In this document: positions 38,029-46,837 of the stretch, piece by piece
Layout of the letters: each line of letters starts with the position of its first letter
How positions within the stretch are numbered: position 1 is the stretch's first letter
NCBI RefSeq assembly: GCF_025426255.1
Contig: NZ_CP104861.1
Coordinates: 4,697,001 to 4,761,000 of the forward strand
Reading direction: 5' to 3'
DNA length: 64,000 bases
Origin: Pseudomonas fragi
GTDB lineage: Bacteria > Pseudomonadota > Gammaproteobacteria > Pseudomonadales > Pseudomonadaceae
The notes under the pieces: model-generated
Told to the model about the DNA's origin: nothing
Databases searched by the model: none
What the model saw: only the letters and a program-made list of their open reading frames with translations
Position numbers and translations under genes: made by a program

Positions 38029-38046
38029 ATACTGGCGCGCCAGTAT
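38029..38046. promoter_or_regulatory. Perfect 18-bp palindrome
   Basis: ATACTGGCGCGCCAGTAT is fully self-complementary and lies 14 bp before the Zur-like box and about 105 bp before the receptor ATG. No T tract follows, so it is a poor terminator. It could be a second operator. The function is unknown. Confidence 0.5.
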
Positions 38047-38060
38047 CGGACACAAAATAG

Positions 38061-38077
38061 TTGTTACTGTATAACAA
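38061..38077. promoter_or_regulatory. Zur-box-like operator
   Basis: TTGTTACTGTATAACAA has perfect 6-bp inverted arms and matches the gammaproteobacterial Zur pattern TGTTATAnTATAACA with two mismatches. It lies 74 bp before the receptor start. In P. aeruginosa the homologous receptor-ABC block responds to zinc shortage, as I recall, which fits. Confidence 0.6.
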
Positions 38078-38150
38078 TCTATTTAAGCTCCATTACCCGC
38101 CGCCAGGAGGCAGCGGGCACACCTCTCGAAAAAAGCGACTCACTGCCACG

Positions 38151-40277
38151 ATGAACAAGTACCTAGTGTCCAGCCTCTGCCTGCTGGCGATAAACAGCGC
38201 CCAGGCCGATGACAGCGCCCCGTCCCTGATGTTGCCAGCCGCGAGCATTACCGCCCCTGAAGTCGATCTTGAAAGCATCGACCTCAAGACCGCCACCAGC
38301 GCCGGTTCGCGCCTGAACCTCAACAGCCTCGAAACTCCGGCCAGCGTTGAGAGCCTGACGGGTGCGCAAATCCGCGCCCGCGGTGATCGCAGTGTGCAAA
38401 GCGCCGTCACCCGCAGCACCGGTATCAGCAACACCGGCACGCCGGGTAACGGCGGCTCGGCCTACTCGGCCCGCGGCTTTGTCGGGGAAGGCTCGGTGAT
38501 GCAGCTGTATGACGGCGTGCGCATGTACAGCGGCGCGGGCACCGTGACCTTTCCGGTGGACGATTGGTCGGTTGAGCGCATCGACGTACTGCGCGGCCCG
38601 GCTTCGGTGCTGTATGGCGAAGGCGCTACGGGTGCGGTGATCAACGTGCTCCCGAAAAAACCGTTCAGCGGCGAAATCGAAAACCACCTGCGCGTCGGCT
38701 ACGGCTCCTACGACACCCGCCAACAGGCGCTGGACAGCGGCGGTTCGCTGACCGACACCCTGAGCTACCGCTTGAATATCAATCACAACCAGAGCAATGG
38801 TTGGATCGATCACGGCAACTCTGAAAATACCTTTATCAGCGCCGCCCTGCGCTGGCAGGCCAATGATGATCTGGCATTCACCCTGAGCCACGACTATGGC
38901 GACCAGGAGCCGCAAAACAACTTCGGTGTACCGCTGATCAATGGCCGATATCACCAAAGCCTGCGTGACAAAAACTACAACGTGCGTGACGCCAAGCTGC
39001 ACTACAACGACCAGTGGACGCGCCTGAACAGCGAATGGCAGATCAACGACAACCTCACTGCCAGCAACGAGCTGTACTACCTCAAGGCCCAGCGCCGCTG
39101 GCAGAACGCCGAAAACCACGCATGGAATGAAAGCCAGCAAACCTTGCTGCGCAGCGGTTACTACAGCATCAAGCACGAACAGGAACAGGTCGGTGATCGC
39201 CAGACCTTCATCCTCAACCACGACCTGTTCGGCCTTAAAAGCAGAACCTTGGTCGGCGCGGACTACAACCGTATCCACTTCAACCTGCACAGCAACTCGC
39301 CGTATACAGATGTGAACACAAACGGCCAGCCAATCGATCTGTACCACCCGGACCGGGGCGAGTTTGAAAGTCAGTCGCCATACCGCGACCAATTCACCTC
39401 CACCACGCAGCAGGTTTCACTGTTCGCTGAAAATCGCACCGAGCTGACCGATCAACTGTCGCTGGTCACCGGCGTGCGCCGCGATATCGTGCATCTGGAT
39501 CGCAATGATTTCTTTCTGGATAAAGCCACCGAACGCAGCGACCGAGGCCTGTCGGCCAATAGCTGGAAAGTCGGCCTGGTATACGAGTTGACACCAGACA
39601 TGTCGGTCTATGCCCAGCAGGCCACCAGCGTAGATGGCGTGGGCGGGCTGATCAGTCTGGATCAGAAGCAGCAAGACTTCAGCCTGGCCCATGCCCGCCA
39701 GACCGAAATCGGCTTCAAGCAGATGTTCTGGGACCAGCGAGGCGAATGGACCCTCGCCGCGTACCACATCATCAAAAAGGATTTGCTGACCACCGACCCG
39801 AATGATTCCACCCGTACCCTGCAAGTCGGCGAGCAATCCTCCAATGGCCTGGAAGCCAGCCTTGATCTGCAACTGCCGCACCGCTGGCAGCTGCAAGCCA
39901 ATGCCTCTGTGGTGCGCGCCCAGTACGACTCGTTTAATGACGAAGGCGTGTCACGCAAAGGCAATCGCCCCACGGATGTACCGCGACGTACCGCCAACCT
40001 GTGGTTGAGCAAGGCCATTACCGATGACGTGAATGCCGGAGCCGGTGTGCGTTATGTCGACTCGCGTTATGCCGACACGGCCAACAACGTCGAAGTGCCG
40101 AGCTACACCGTGGTCGACGCTACCGTGAGCTGGAAAGCTCTGCCCAAAACCACCCTGGGACTGCGCCTGAACAATTTGTTCGACCGCCAGTACGCTGTTA
40201 GCCAATACAATGGCGGCCAACAGTGGATCATGGGCGAACCGCGCTCGTTCTTTGTGACGGCTGATTACGCATTTTAA
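38151..40277 (+). CDS. TonB-dependent outer-membrane receptor, zinc-regulated type
   Basis: A 708-residue outer-membrane receptor. Signal peptide about 1-20 (ends NSAQADD), plug domain about 50-170 (RIDVLRGPASVLYGEGATGA), barrel to the C-terminal FFVTADYAF. It looks like a siderophore-type receptor and heads an operon with an ABC importer, as at P. aeruginosa PA2911-PA2914. The substrate is not deducible; a Zur-like box suggests zinc or a zinc-metallophore, while the nearby cob genes leave a corrinoid possible. ATG 38151 starts the signal peptide. Confidence 0.85.
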   Translation: MNKYLVSSLCLLAINSAQADDSAPSLMLPAASITAPEVDLESIDLKTATSAGSRLNLNSLETPASVESLTGAQIRARGDRSVQSAVTRSTGISNTGTPGNGGSAYSARGFVGEGSVMQLYDGVRMYSGAGTVTFPVDDWSVERIDVLRGPASVLYGEGATGAVINVLPKKPFSGEIENHLRVGYGSYDTRQQALDSGGSLTDTLSYRLNINHNQSNGWIDHGNSENTFISAALRWQANDDLAFTLSHDYGDQEPQNNFGVPLINGRYHQSLRDKNYNVRDAKLHYNDQWTRLNSEWQINDNLTASNELYYLKAQRRWQNAENHAWNESQQTLLRSGYYSIKHEQEQVGDRQTFILNHDLFGLKSRTLVGADYNRIHFNLHSNSPYTDVNTNGQPIDLYHPDRGEFESQSPYRDQFTSTTQQVSLFAENRTELTDQLSLVTGVRRDIVHLDRNDFFLDKATERSDRGLSANSWKVGLVYELTPDMSVYAQQATSVDGVGGLISLDQKQQDFSLAHARQTEIGFKQMFWDQRGEWTLAAYHIIKKDLLTTDPNDSTRTLQVGEQSSNGLEASLDLQLPHRWQLQANASVVRAQYDSFNDEGVSRKGNRPTDVPRRTANLWLSKAITDDVNAGAGVRYVDSRYADTANNVEVPSYTVVDATVSWKALPKTTLGLRLNNLFDRQYAVSQYNGGQQWIMGEPRSFFVTADYAF

Positions 40278-40283
40278 GCGCTG

Positions 40284-40327
40284 CCCTCACCACGCCTCTC
40301 CCTCCGGGAGAGGGGACGGTTTGAGGG
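40284..40327 (+). repeat. Hairpin-forming palindrome between the receptor and ABC genes
   Basis: CCTCTCCC-TCC-GGGAGAGG is the core, flanked by CCCTCACC and GGTTTGAGGGG which can extend the stem. A T-containing stretch follows (CTTTTG). It might attenuate transcription from the abundant receptor into the importer genes. Similar sequences are dispersed in Pseudomonas genomes. Confidence 0.6.
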
Positions 40328-40361
40328 GCTTTTGATTCTTCGAGAACACAACCGGATATTT

Positions 40362-41150
40362 ATGACCCGCCTCACCCTCACCCAACTCGCCTGGACCCCT
40401 CTGGGCCATGGCCATTGTCATCACCAGTTCCAGCTGCGTGATGCCAACCTGCACGTCGCGGCAGGTGAGTTTGTGGGGTTGATCGGGCCCAACGGCAGCG
40501 GTAAAACCAGCCTGTTGCGCTGTGCCTATCGCTTCAGCAAACCCGAGGCAGGCGCGGTCCACCTCGGCCCGCACAGCCTCTGGCAGCAATCACCGCGCTG
40601 GTGCGCGCAACGCATTGCCGTGGTGTTGCAAGAATTCCCTGACGCCTTTGGCCTGACCGTCGACGAAGTGGTCGCCATGGGCCGCACCCCGCACAAAGGC
40701 CTGTTCGACGGTGATACCGAAGCCGATCGCCAACTGGCCCGGAACGCGCTGCAGTCAGTCGGCCTCAGCGGCTTTGAGGACCACGCCTTCGCCACCCTCT
40801 CGGGCGGTGAAAAGCAACGGGTGATCCTCGCCCGCGCCCTGGCCCAGCAGCCCGAACTGCTAATCCTCGACGAGCCGACCAATCACCTCGACCCGCGCTA
40901 TCAGCTGGAGTTGCTGCAGTTGGTCAAACGCCTGAACATCGGCACCTTGGCCAGCATCCACGACCTCAATCTGGCTGCCGCATTTTGCGACCGCCTGTAT
41001 GTGATCGACCACGGCAAAATCATCGCCAGCGGCACTCCACGCGAGGTGCTGACCGTCGAACTGCTGCGCGATGTGTTTGGCGTTGCGGCTTTGATCGACG
41101 ATCACCCGCTGTCCGGCTACCCGCGCATCACCTGGATAACCCGACCATGA
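40362..41150 (+). CDS. ABC importer ATPase (FecE/BtuD type)
   Basis: A 262-residue ATPase of a metal-chelate or corrinoid importer. Walker A GPNGSGKTS, signature LSGGEKQRV, Walker B LLILDEPTNHLD and the switch His in SIHDLNLA are intact. ATG 40362 begins MTRLTLTQLAW. Its stop overlaps the next gene's ATG (ATGA). Confidence 0.93.
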   Translation: MTRLTLTQLAWTPLGHGHCHHQFQLRDANLHVAAGEFVGLIGPNGSGKTSLLRCAYRFSKPEAGAVHLGPHSLWQQSPRWCAQRIAVVLQEFPDAFGLTVDEVVAMGRTPHKGLFDGDTEADRQLARNALQSVGLSGFEDHAFATLSGGEKQRVILARALAQQPELLILDEPTNHLDPRYQLELLQLVKRLNIGTLASIHDLNLAAAFCDRLYVIDHGKIIASGTPREVLTVELLRDVFGVAALIDDHPLSGYPRITWITRP

Positions 41151-42097
41151 AGCTGACCTCCCTTGCACTCGGCCTTTGCATTTTGCTGGGCGCCCAACTG
41201 GCCCAGGCCGACGCCACGAAATACCCGCTGACGATCAAAAGCTGCAACCGTGACGTAACCTTCAACCAAGCGCCGAAACACGCGGTCAGCCATGACATCA
41301 ATATGACGCAGATGATGCTCGCCCTGGGCCTCAAGCCGCGCATGGCTGGCTACAGTGGCATCAGTGGCTGGAAGGCGGTAACTCCCGAGATGAAAGTGAT
41401 CCTCGACGGCTTGCCGGAACTGGCGAGCAAATATCCCTCGGTTGAAACCCTGCTCAATGCCAACGTCGATTTCTTCTTCGCTGGCTGGGACTACGGCATG
41501 CGCGTGGGCGGCGACTTGACGCCGCAAACCCTGACCCCGCTGGGCATCAATGTTTATGAGCTGACCGAGTCCTGCGCCTTTGTGATGAAACGCCCACCCG
41601 CCAGCATGGAAGACACCTACAACGACCTGCGCAACCTGGGCAAAATCTTCGACGTACAAGAGCGCGCCAATACGTTGATCGCGAAAATGCAGGTAAAAAT
41701 CGCCGAGGTGCAAAAGTCCCTGCCCGCCACGAAGCCGCGGGTGTTTCTATATGACAGCGGCGAAGACCGCGCCATGACCTCGGGCAAACTGGGCATCCCT
41801 CATGCGCTGATCGAAGCCGCAGGCGGCAACGATATCCTCAGTGACATCGACGCCAGCTGGACCCGCATCAACTGGGAAACCGTGGTCGAGCGCAACCCCG
41901 AAGTCATCGTGATCGTCGATTACAGCGAAGTAAGCGCCGAACAAAAACAGCGTTTCCTTGAAACCAATCCGGCCCTGCAATCGGTGGACGCGATCCGCAA
42001 CAAGCGCTTTATCGTCATTCCCTACGTGCAAGCCACACCGGGCATCGACAACGTGCTGGCGATAGAAACCCTGGCCAAAGGTTTCCACCCACAATGA
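41147..42097 (+). CDS. Periplasmic substrate-binding protein of the metal-chelate ABC importer
   Basis: A 316-residue class III (BtuF/FecB-fold) binding protein. Signal peptide about 1-20 ends at AQADATKY. The body contains NMTQMMLALGLKPRMAGYSG, and EVIVIVDYSE in the second lobe. It is translationally coupled to the ATPase and the permease. The ligand is inferred only from the regulatory box: a zinc complex is favoured. Confidence 0.9.
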   Translation: MKLTSLALGLCILLGAQLAQADATKYPLTIKSCNRDVTFNQAPKHAVSHDINMTQMMLALGLKPRMAGYSGISGWKAVTPEMKVILDGLPELASKYPSVETLLNANVDFFFAGWDYGMRVGGDLTPQTLTPLGINVYELTESCAFVMKRPPASMEDTYNDLRNLGKIFDVQERANTLIAKMQVKIAEVQKSLPATKPRVFLYDSGEDRAMTSGKLGIPHALIEAAGGNDILSDIDASWTRINWETVVERNPEVIVIVDYSEVSAEQKQRFLETNPALQSVDAIRNKRFIVIPYVQATPGIDNVLAIETLAKGFHPQ

Positions 42098-43104
42098 TGG
42101 CTCGCCGCTACGCCCTGTTGCTGATCGGCCTCGGCGCATTGCTGCTGGTGTCGTGCGTGGTGTCACTGGGCTTTGGCCCGGCGCGGGTGCCGGTGGAGGT
42201 GGTGTGGCACATTTTGCTGAGCAAATTGTTCGGCATTGGCGAGGTGAACTGGAGCGCTGGCCAGGAACATATCGTGTGGCTGATCAGGGTGCCGCGCATG
42301 TTGCTCGGGGCCTTGGTCGGCGCCGGACTGGCGTTGATCGGTGCGGTGCTGCAAGCCGTGACGCGCAATCCGTTGGCCGACCCGCACCTGCTCGGCGTCA
42401 CCAGCGGCGCCACCCTGGGTGCGGTGATTGTGGTGCTGCATGTGGGTGAAATCGTCGGCCTGCTGACCTTGCCCATCGCTGCCTTTATCGGCGCCCTGTT
42501 GAGCATGCTGCTGGTGCTGGCCATCGCCAGCCGTCACGGCCGGCTCGACAGCGACCGCCTGCTGCTGTGCGGTGTGGCCGTGTCGTTTGTAATGATGGCT
42601 GTGGCCAATACCCTGCTGTTTCTGGGCGACCATCGCGCCAGCTCCGCCGTGCTGTTCTGGATGCTCGGCGGCCTGGGGTTGGCACGCTGGGAACTGTTGG
42701 CCATCCCCAGCGCCAGCGTGCTGCTGGGGCTGGTGTTATTGCTCGGCATGGCCCGCCCGCTGAACGCGCTGATGGCGGGCGAACAGACCGCCGTCACCCT
42801 CGGTTTGAATGCGCGCAACGTGCGCCTGCGGGTGTTTCTGATCGCCTCGCTGATGACCGGCGTACTGGTGGCCATCAGCGGCTCGATCGGCTTTGTCGGC
42901 CTGATGATCCCGCACATCGCCCGGCGCTTGGTGGGCGCCGAGCATCGGCGTTTGCTGCCTGTATCGGCACTGCTGGGTAGCGTGTTTCTGGTGTGGGTCG
43001 ATGTGGCGGCGCGCACCCTGATCGCCCCCGAGGACCTGCCCATTGGCGTGGCCACGGCGGCGATTGGCGGCCTGTTTTTTATTGGCTTGATGCGCAAGCG
43101 TTAA
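42094..43104 (+). CDS. FecCD-family permease
   Basis: A 336-residue inner-membrane permease with about nine or ten helices and the FecCD motifs VRVPRMLLGALVGAGLALIG-like (here WLIRVPRMLLGALVGAG), RNPLADPHLLGVTSGA and GSIGFVGLMIPHIARRLVG. ATG 42094 overlaps the previous stop; ATG 42097 is possible. Its TAA stop overlaps the stop of the convergent DUF4329-like gene by 3 bp. Confidence 0.93.
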   Translation: MMARRYALLLIGLGALLLVSCVVSLGFGPARVPVEVVWHILLSKLFGIGEVNWSAGQEHIVWLIRVPRMLLGALVGAGLALIGAVLQAVTRNPLADPHLLGVTSGATLGAVIVVLHVGEIVGLLTLPIAAFIGALLSMLLVLAIASRHGRLDSDRLLLCGVAVSFVMMAVANTLLFLGDHRASSAVLFWMLGGLGLARWELLAIPSASVLLGLVLLLGMARPLNALMAGEQTAVTLGLNARNVRLRVFLIASLMTGVLVAISGSIGFVGLMIPHIARRLVGAEHRRLLPVSALLGSVFLVWVDVAARTLIAPEDLPIGVATAAIGGLFFIGLMRKR

Positions 43105-46100
43105 AGCTCGTCACGCAGGGGGCCGACTTTCAAGTCTGCCACTGGCAGGCCCGGCGTCGAGCCCTCGTAATCGAATGCCTCGGGCTGAGCCCGAACTGTG
43201 TGCCCTGAAGCAATAATCCCGGCAAGTGGCCAACTGCTGCTGGTCACCAAAACATGCATCCCACCAGAATTGAGTACATGGGTCAGCATATCGCTGGGCA
43301 GCATGTTCACTGGCGTCGCCTGACTGTTCTCTTCGAAATACCCCAAGGCTGACCAGCCATCGCCAATCACTGTGTTGCACAGCTGGAACCTGGCCTCCTG
43401 GCTCCCCCGCCAATACCTCAAAAGCCCACCATCGTCGGTCGACACATACAGGTAAGCGACTCCCAGCCCCCTGAGGTCCAGGGTATGGGTGGCGTAACAG
43501 ATATCTTCCGGCCATGGGATGTTACGCAACAGCAGGGTTTCAACTTCTCCCGCAGCATTGCGGTTACGCATATCGCGCGAGAAATACAGGCTGGCCAGCT
43601 TGAATCCTTCGGGCAGCACTACCCTGGGCGAAGACGCACCGGGAGTGACGCGATGAGTTTCAAGCAGGGTTTCTGCGACATTTACCGGCTCGCCATTTAC
43701 CACCGGGTCGAGCGCTACGTAAGTGTTGTAAGCCGGGTGGTGCAAAATCCCCCCAAGGATATTGAGGGTATGGGGTTGTTTGATCTTGCCATGTACATAA
43801 CGGGCCGCATCGTTTGGATAGCTGAACACCGGGCTCGCGGGAAACTGTCTGATCGAACGCTCGGGCCTGCCCCCGACTTGCGCACCAAAGGGTTGCCAGC
43901 CGCCCGATACCGGGCCGGCATGGGCCCAGACCCCATTGGTTACCAGCACCTCAAGACGCCCCGCCATTGCTACCTGGCGCACATATTCAACGGGCGTCAG
44001 CCTGCGCGCGGTCAATTGGTCCAGCAGCACTTGCCCGGCGTTTTTGAATATTCCCGCAGACAATTGGGTCGCATCCAGAGCGCTGGCAAACCGCAGCAAG
44101 GCCCCGTCTGCAGTCGAGATATACAGGACCGAATTGCCCCCCAAAAAATCGGTCTGGCTCTGGAGATTGATCGCCAGCTGCAAGCCCTTGACCAGATCCA
44201 AAGGTGAAATAAACCCTTCGTAAACCCGCTTGTCGGGGAGATGGCCCTGCAGGTCGATCTGCCCAGGCGCTGCCACATACACCGCCAACGGTTTAAAACC
44301 CGCAGGCAGTTTGTAGCTGCCGGTCAGATCATCCCGCTGATACAGCCGATCCATACTGAAGTCGCCGCCCTCCAGCGCCAGCGTCGTCACATACTCCTCG
44401 CTGTGAGTGCTGCGCAGGACCAGCCCGTACTGACCGGACTGGCGGGCGCCCATCTGTTCATGGACATGGCGCACGGCGTCTTTCGATTGCGCAAAAACCG
44501 GGCTCAGTGCCGGCGGTTGCACTGCCTGCCCACTGTCGATTCCAGGCCGCCATCCATCTGTAATTTTACCGGGGCTACCCCACAGGGCACTGCCAACCAC
44601 AAGTTGCAAATCCCCGGTTTTGGCCACAAGCGCGATGTACTCGCTGGGCTTTTTCGAGTTGCCGCGCATGGCCATTGCCATCGTGTTGTGCCGCACGCGT
44701 TCGGGATGGTCAGCAGGAGGTGCGAGCTGCGCCCCAAGCACGGCTTCCTGGGGTGAGCCGCTGGGGGTGTACTTGAGCAAAGCACCGTCCTGCGCTGAAA
44801 AATATCGGATTGCGGCCCAGTCACGATTGCGGATTGCGTCGTAAACCTCATCGGGCTCAAGCATGTTGCGAAACAGTTTTTCTTCATCTTTTGAGCGCCA
44901 TAATTGCAACGGATGCACACGGTGGCTGTGATAGACCGCCACCACAGAACAGCCCGCGGGCACAAACCTGGCCAACTCGGCCGGGTACACCATCGAGGCG
45001 TCAAAAGTCTCGTTTTTGCCCTTCAAGGGTTCAGTCGCGACAAAACGGTTATCCAGCCGCTGGTAGATCAAGCCGCCATAGACACTGGCTGTGCGACTGG
45101 CTATTTGTTTGTGAGCGTAGCGGGCAGCATCGTCCGGGGTGACAAAGGACGGCCCCATGTCTCGACGGTAAAACCCTTCATAGGGTTCCCAGCCAGCATC
45201 AACCCGGCCTTCAGAGCGCCACAGGTCACTACTGTGCAGCACGCTCAACTCACCCGCACCGGCCAGCTCACGAATACAGGTTGTCGTTTTATAAACGCCC
45301 CCCAGCATGTCACGCAAAATGGCCAGGCCTTGGCCCTCACCTTCGGGCAACCGGGCCAGAAATTTCTGTTCGCTCGAGGCAAAGGTCGATACGTATTTCA
45401 ACAGCGCGCCGTCGCGGGTCGAGATATACAGCGCCAGCGACCGTTTGGCCCCTACTCCCGCCAGCGACCGGACCGCCTCAATACCTTTGGCCAGGGTTTG
45501 CGGGTATACGAAATTTTTGAAAATCGACACTTCTTCGGCGGGCATAAGGCTGGGGTCGCGATAAAAGCCATCGCTGCAATAAACCCCAATCAAGTCAAAC
45601 TGCTCAGGAAATCGCAGCCTGCCTGCCGTGTCGCGACCGAAGATGCGCTGCAATGCAAAATCCGTTTCGCCGGTAACCGGCTCAGAAGCGATGAAAAACC
45701 CCACCCCCTTGCGCTTGAGAATCACCCCATAGAGGCTCTCGCTGGTTTGATGAATGCGCGCCCTGACATCCTTGAGCGCCAGCTCCGCGCTGCTGAATGT
45801 CGGGCCAAAGGCAGGCTGGGCAATGATGACCGGCGCAATATCCTGCAGGGCCTTGGGCGTGAATGGCCGGTAATCGGCGCCCATCACCCCGAGTTTTCCG
45901 TCCCAGACTTCGCTGGACTGGATCACGCTCAGGTCACCGGCTGCCGCGGCGGCCTCAACAAACCCCACGGCGCTGTTGAAGGTTAAAATCCCCTTGCTCG
46001 AATCCTCGCCGATACGCACTGCCAATGCTCGTTCCCGAGCTGATCCGCTGGCGACATATTTGATCAGTGAGCCATTGACCCCCGACAAATAGTGCACCCG

Positions 46101-46532
46101 CGCAAAATAGGCATTCTGACTGTTGAGCAATACATCAATGTTGGAAAAGAAATTCACTGCGATATGTACCTGCGACTCGGTCCAGCGCCCGAAGCCACGC
46201 TTCAACGCGTCATAGTTATCCGGGTGCGAGTGATACAAGGCATAACAGGTGTAACCAGAGGGCTGGATAAAGTGGCCTTGCGGGTTGGTTGAGATCACCA
46301 GTGTCGGATCGAAAGCACCGGTTTTGCCTTTTACCGGGCGGGTCGCATAGTAGAAGCCCTGCGCGTCTTTCAAGATGACGCCGCCATATTCGGCCGAGCG
46401 AAAATCACCAATCAACCGATGAGCGAACCGGGCGGCATCATCGGCGCTGACAAAGGCCGGACTCAACGCCGGGAGCCGGGCCGTTATAGCGGGTCGGGCA
46501 AGCCGTTTTTCGCGGTTGCGAGGAGTGTTCAT
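43101..46532 (-). CDS. Five-unit DUF4329-like repeat protein
   Basis: A 1143-residue protein without a signal peptide or obvious membrane helix. It consists of five diverged units of about 205-220 residues (about 24-227, 240-455, 460-665, 677-885, 900-1115). Each unit has four ordered blocks: DDAARFAH-like start, a YHSH-like strand, SxYISTxDGALLKY-like, and AGxLxVLxSSxLW. Only unit 1 (HSHP, 101-104) and unit 3 (HSH, 535-537) keep the two His; units 2, 4 and 5 have CSD, VAA and FSR instead. DUF4329 domains occur in polymorphic toxins; the catalytic role is unproven. AAGGAAG precedes the ATG. No adjacent immunity or secretion gene. Confidence 0.7.
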   Translation of the reverse strand: MNTPRNREKRLARPAITARLPALSPAFVSADDAARFAHRLIGDFRSAEYGGVILKDAQGFYYATRPVKGKTGAFDPTLVISTNPQGHFIQPSGYTCYALYHSHPDNYDALKRGFGRWTESQVHIAVNFFSNIDVLLNSQNAYFARVHYLSGVNGSLIKYVASGSARERALAVRIGEDSSKGILTFNSAVGFVEAAAAAGDLSVIQSSEVWDGKLGVMGADYRPFTPKALQDIAPVIIAQPAFGPTFSSAELALKDVRARIHQTSESLYGVILKRKGVGFFIASEPVTGETDFALQRIFGRDTAGRLRFPEQFDLIGVYCSDGFYRDPSLMPAEEVSIFKNFVYPQTLAKGIEAVRSLAGVGAKRSLALYISTRDGALLKYVSTFASSEQKFLARLPEGEGQGLAILRDMLGGVYKTTTCIRELAGAGELSVLHSSDLWRSEGRVDAGWEPYEGFYRRDMGPSFVTPDDAARYAHKQIASRTASVYGGLIYQRLDNRFVATEPLKGKNETFDASMVYPAELARFVPAGCSVVAVYHSHRVHPLQLWRSKDEEKLFRNMLEPDEVYDAIRNRDWAAIRYFSAQDGALLKYTPSGSPQEAVLGAQLAPPADHPERVRHNTMAMAMRGNSKKPSEYIALVAKTGDLQLVVGSALWGSPGKITDGWRPGIDSGQAVQPPALSPVFAQSKDAVRHVHEQMGARQSGQYGLVLRSTHSEEYVTTLALEGGDFSMDRLYQRDDLTGSYKLPAGFKPLAVYVAAPGQIDLQGHLPDKRVYEGFISPLDLVKGLQLAINLQSQTDFLGGNSVLYISTADGALLRFASALDATQLSAGIFKNAGQVLLDQLTARRLTPVEYVRQVAMAGRLEVLVTNGVWAHAGPVSGGWQPFGAQVGGRPERSIRQFPASPVFSYPNDAARYVHGKIKQPHTLNILGGILHHPAYNTYVALDPVVNGEPVNVAETLLETHRVTPGASSPRVVLPEGFKLASLYFSRDMRNRNAAGEVETLLLRNIPWPEDICYATHTLDLRGLGVAYLYVSTDDGGLLRYWRGSQEARFQLCNTVIGDGWSALGYFEENSQATPVNMLPSDMLTHVLNSGGMHVLVTSSSWPLAGIIASGHTVRAQPEAFDYEGSTPGLPVADLKVGPLRDEL

Positions 46533-46700
46533 GGCTGTGCTTCCTTGATTAAAAAGGGCGGGCTCAGACTCGGCAGTTGTACGGTCTTGTCACGGGACAA
46601 CTGATCTGAAAGTTCCATTTGGCTTTTCTCTGGATAGAGGGAAGCTTCATCCTTCGCCGGTACCTCGCTGGATCGGTATTAACTAAATATTTCCCTGCCC

Positions 46701-46717
46701 TGGTGCACGCAGCACCA
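46701..46717. promoter_or_regulatory. Possible NtrC-type upstream dyad
   Basis: TGGTGC-ACGCA-GCACCA is a perfect inverted repeat about 110-120 bp upstream of the sigma-54-type promoter, where enhancer-binding proteins usually bind. Overlapping it, GCAC-N7-GCGC (46712-46726) matches the NtrC half-site spacing with one mismatch. The assignment to NtrC is inferred from the urea/nitrogen context. Confidence 0.4.
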
Positions 46718-46822
46718 AGGCAGCGCACGCCGTGCACCCACCTGCCTTTAAAGCCCCCACTTGGTGCGCGAGCACGCCTTTTTTTCGCGCAAAGCCCTGT
46801 TGCAGAGCCTTTTTCCCATCAC

Positions 46823-46837
46823 GGCACACCCCTTGCA
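46823..46837 (+). promoter_or_regulatory. Sigma-54-type promoter of urtA
   Basis: GGCAC-ACCCC-TTGCA matches the -24/-12 consensus GGCAC-N5-TTGCW exactly, with GG and GC at the required spacing. It lies 57 bp before the urtA ATG. RpoN-dependent, nitrogen-responsive expression of urea uptake is expected. Confidence 0.75.

Noticed and set aside
38061..38077. Fur box before the TonB receptor
   Set aside because: The dyad lacks the GATAAT-type hexamers of Fur sites and fits the Zur pattern better.
38163..39392. 409-codon open frame opposite the TonB receptor gene
   Set aside because: Val/Ala-rich shadow translation without motifs; the receptor on the other strand is intact.
46224..46232. Full JAMM deubiquitinase-type active site in unit 1 of the repeat protein
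   Set aside because: HSHP is present, but the spaced Ser and Asp and the upstream Glu of the classic motif cannot be placed with confidence.
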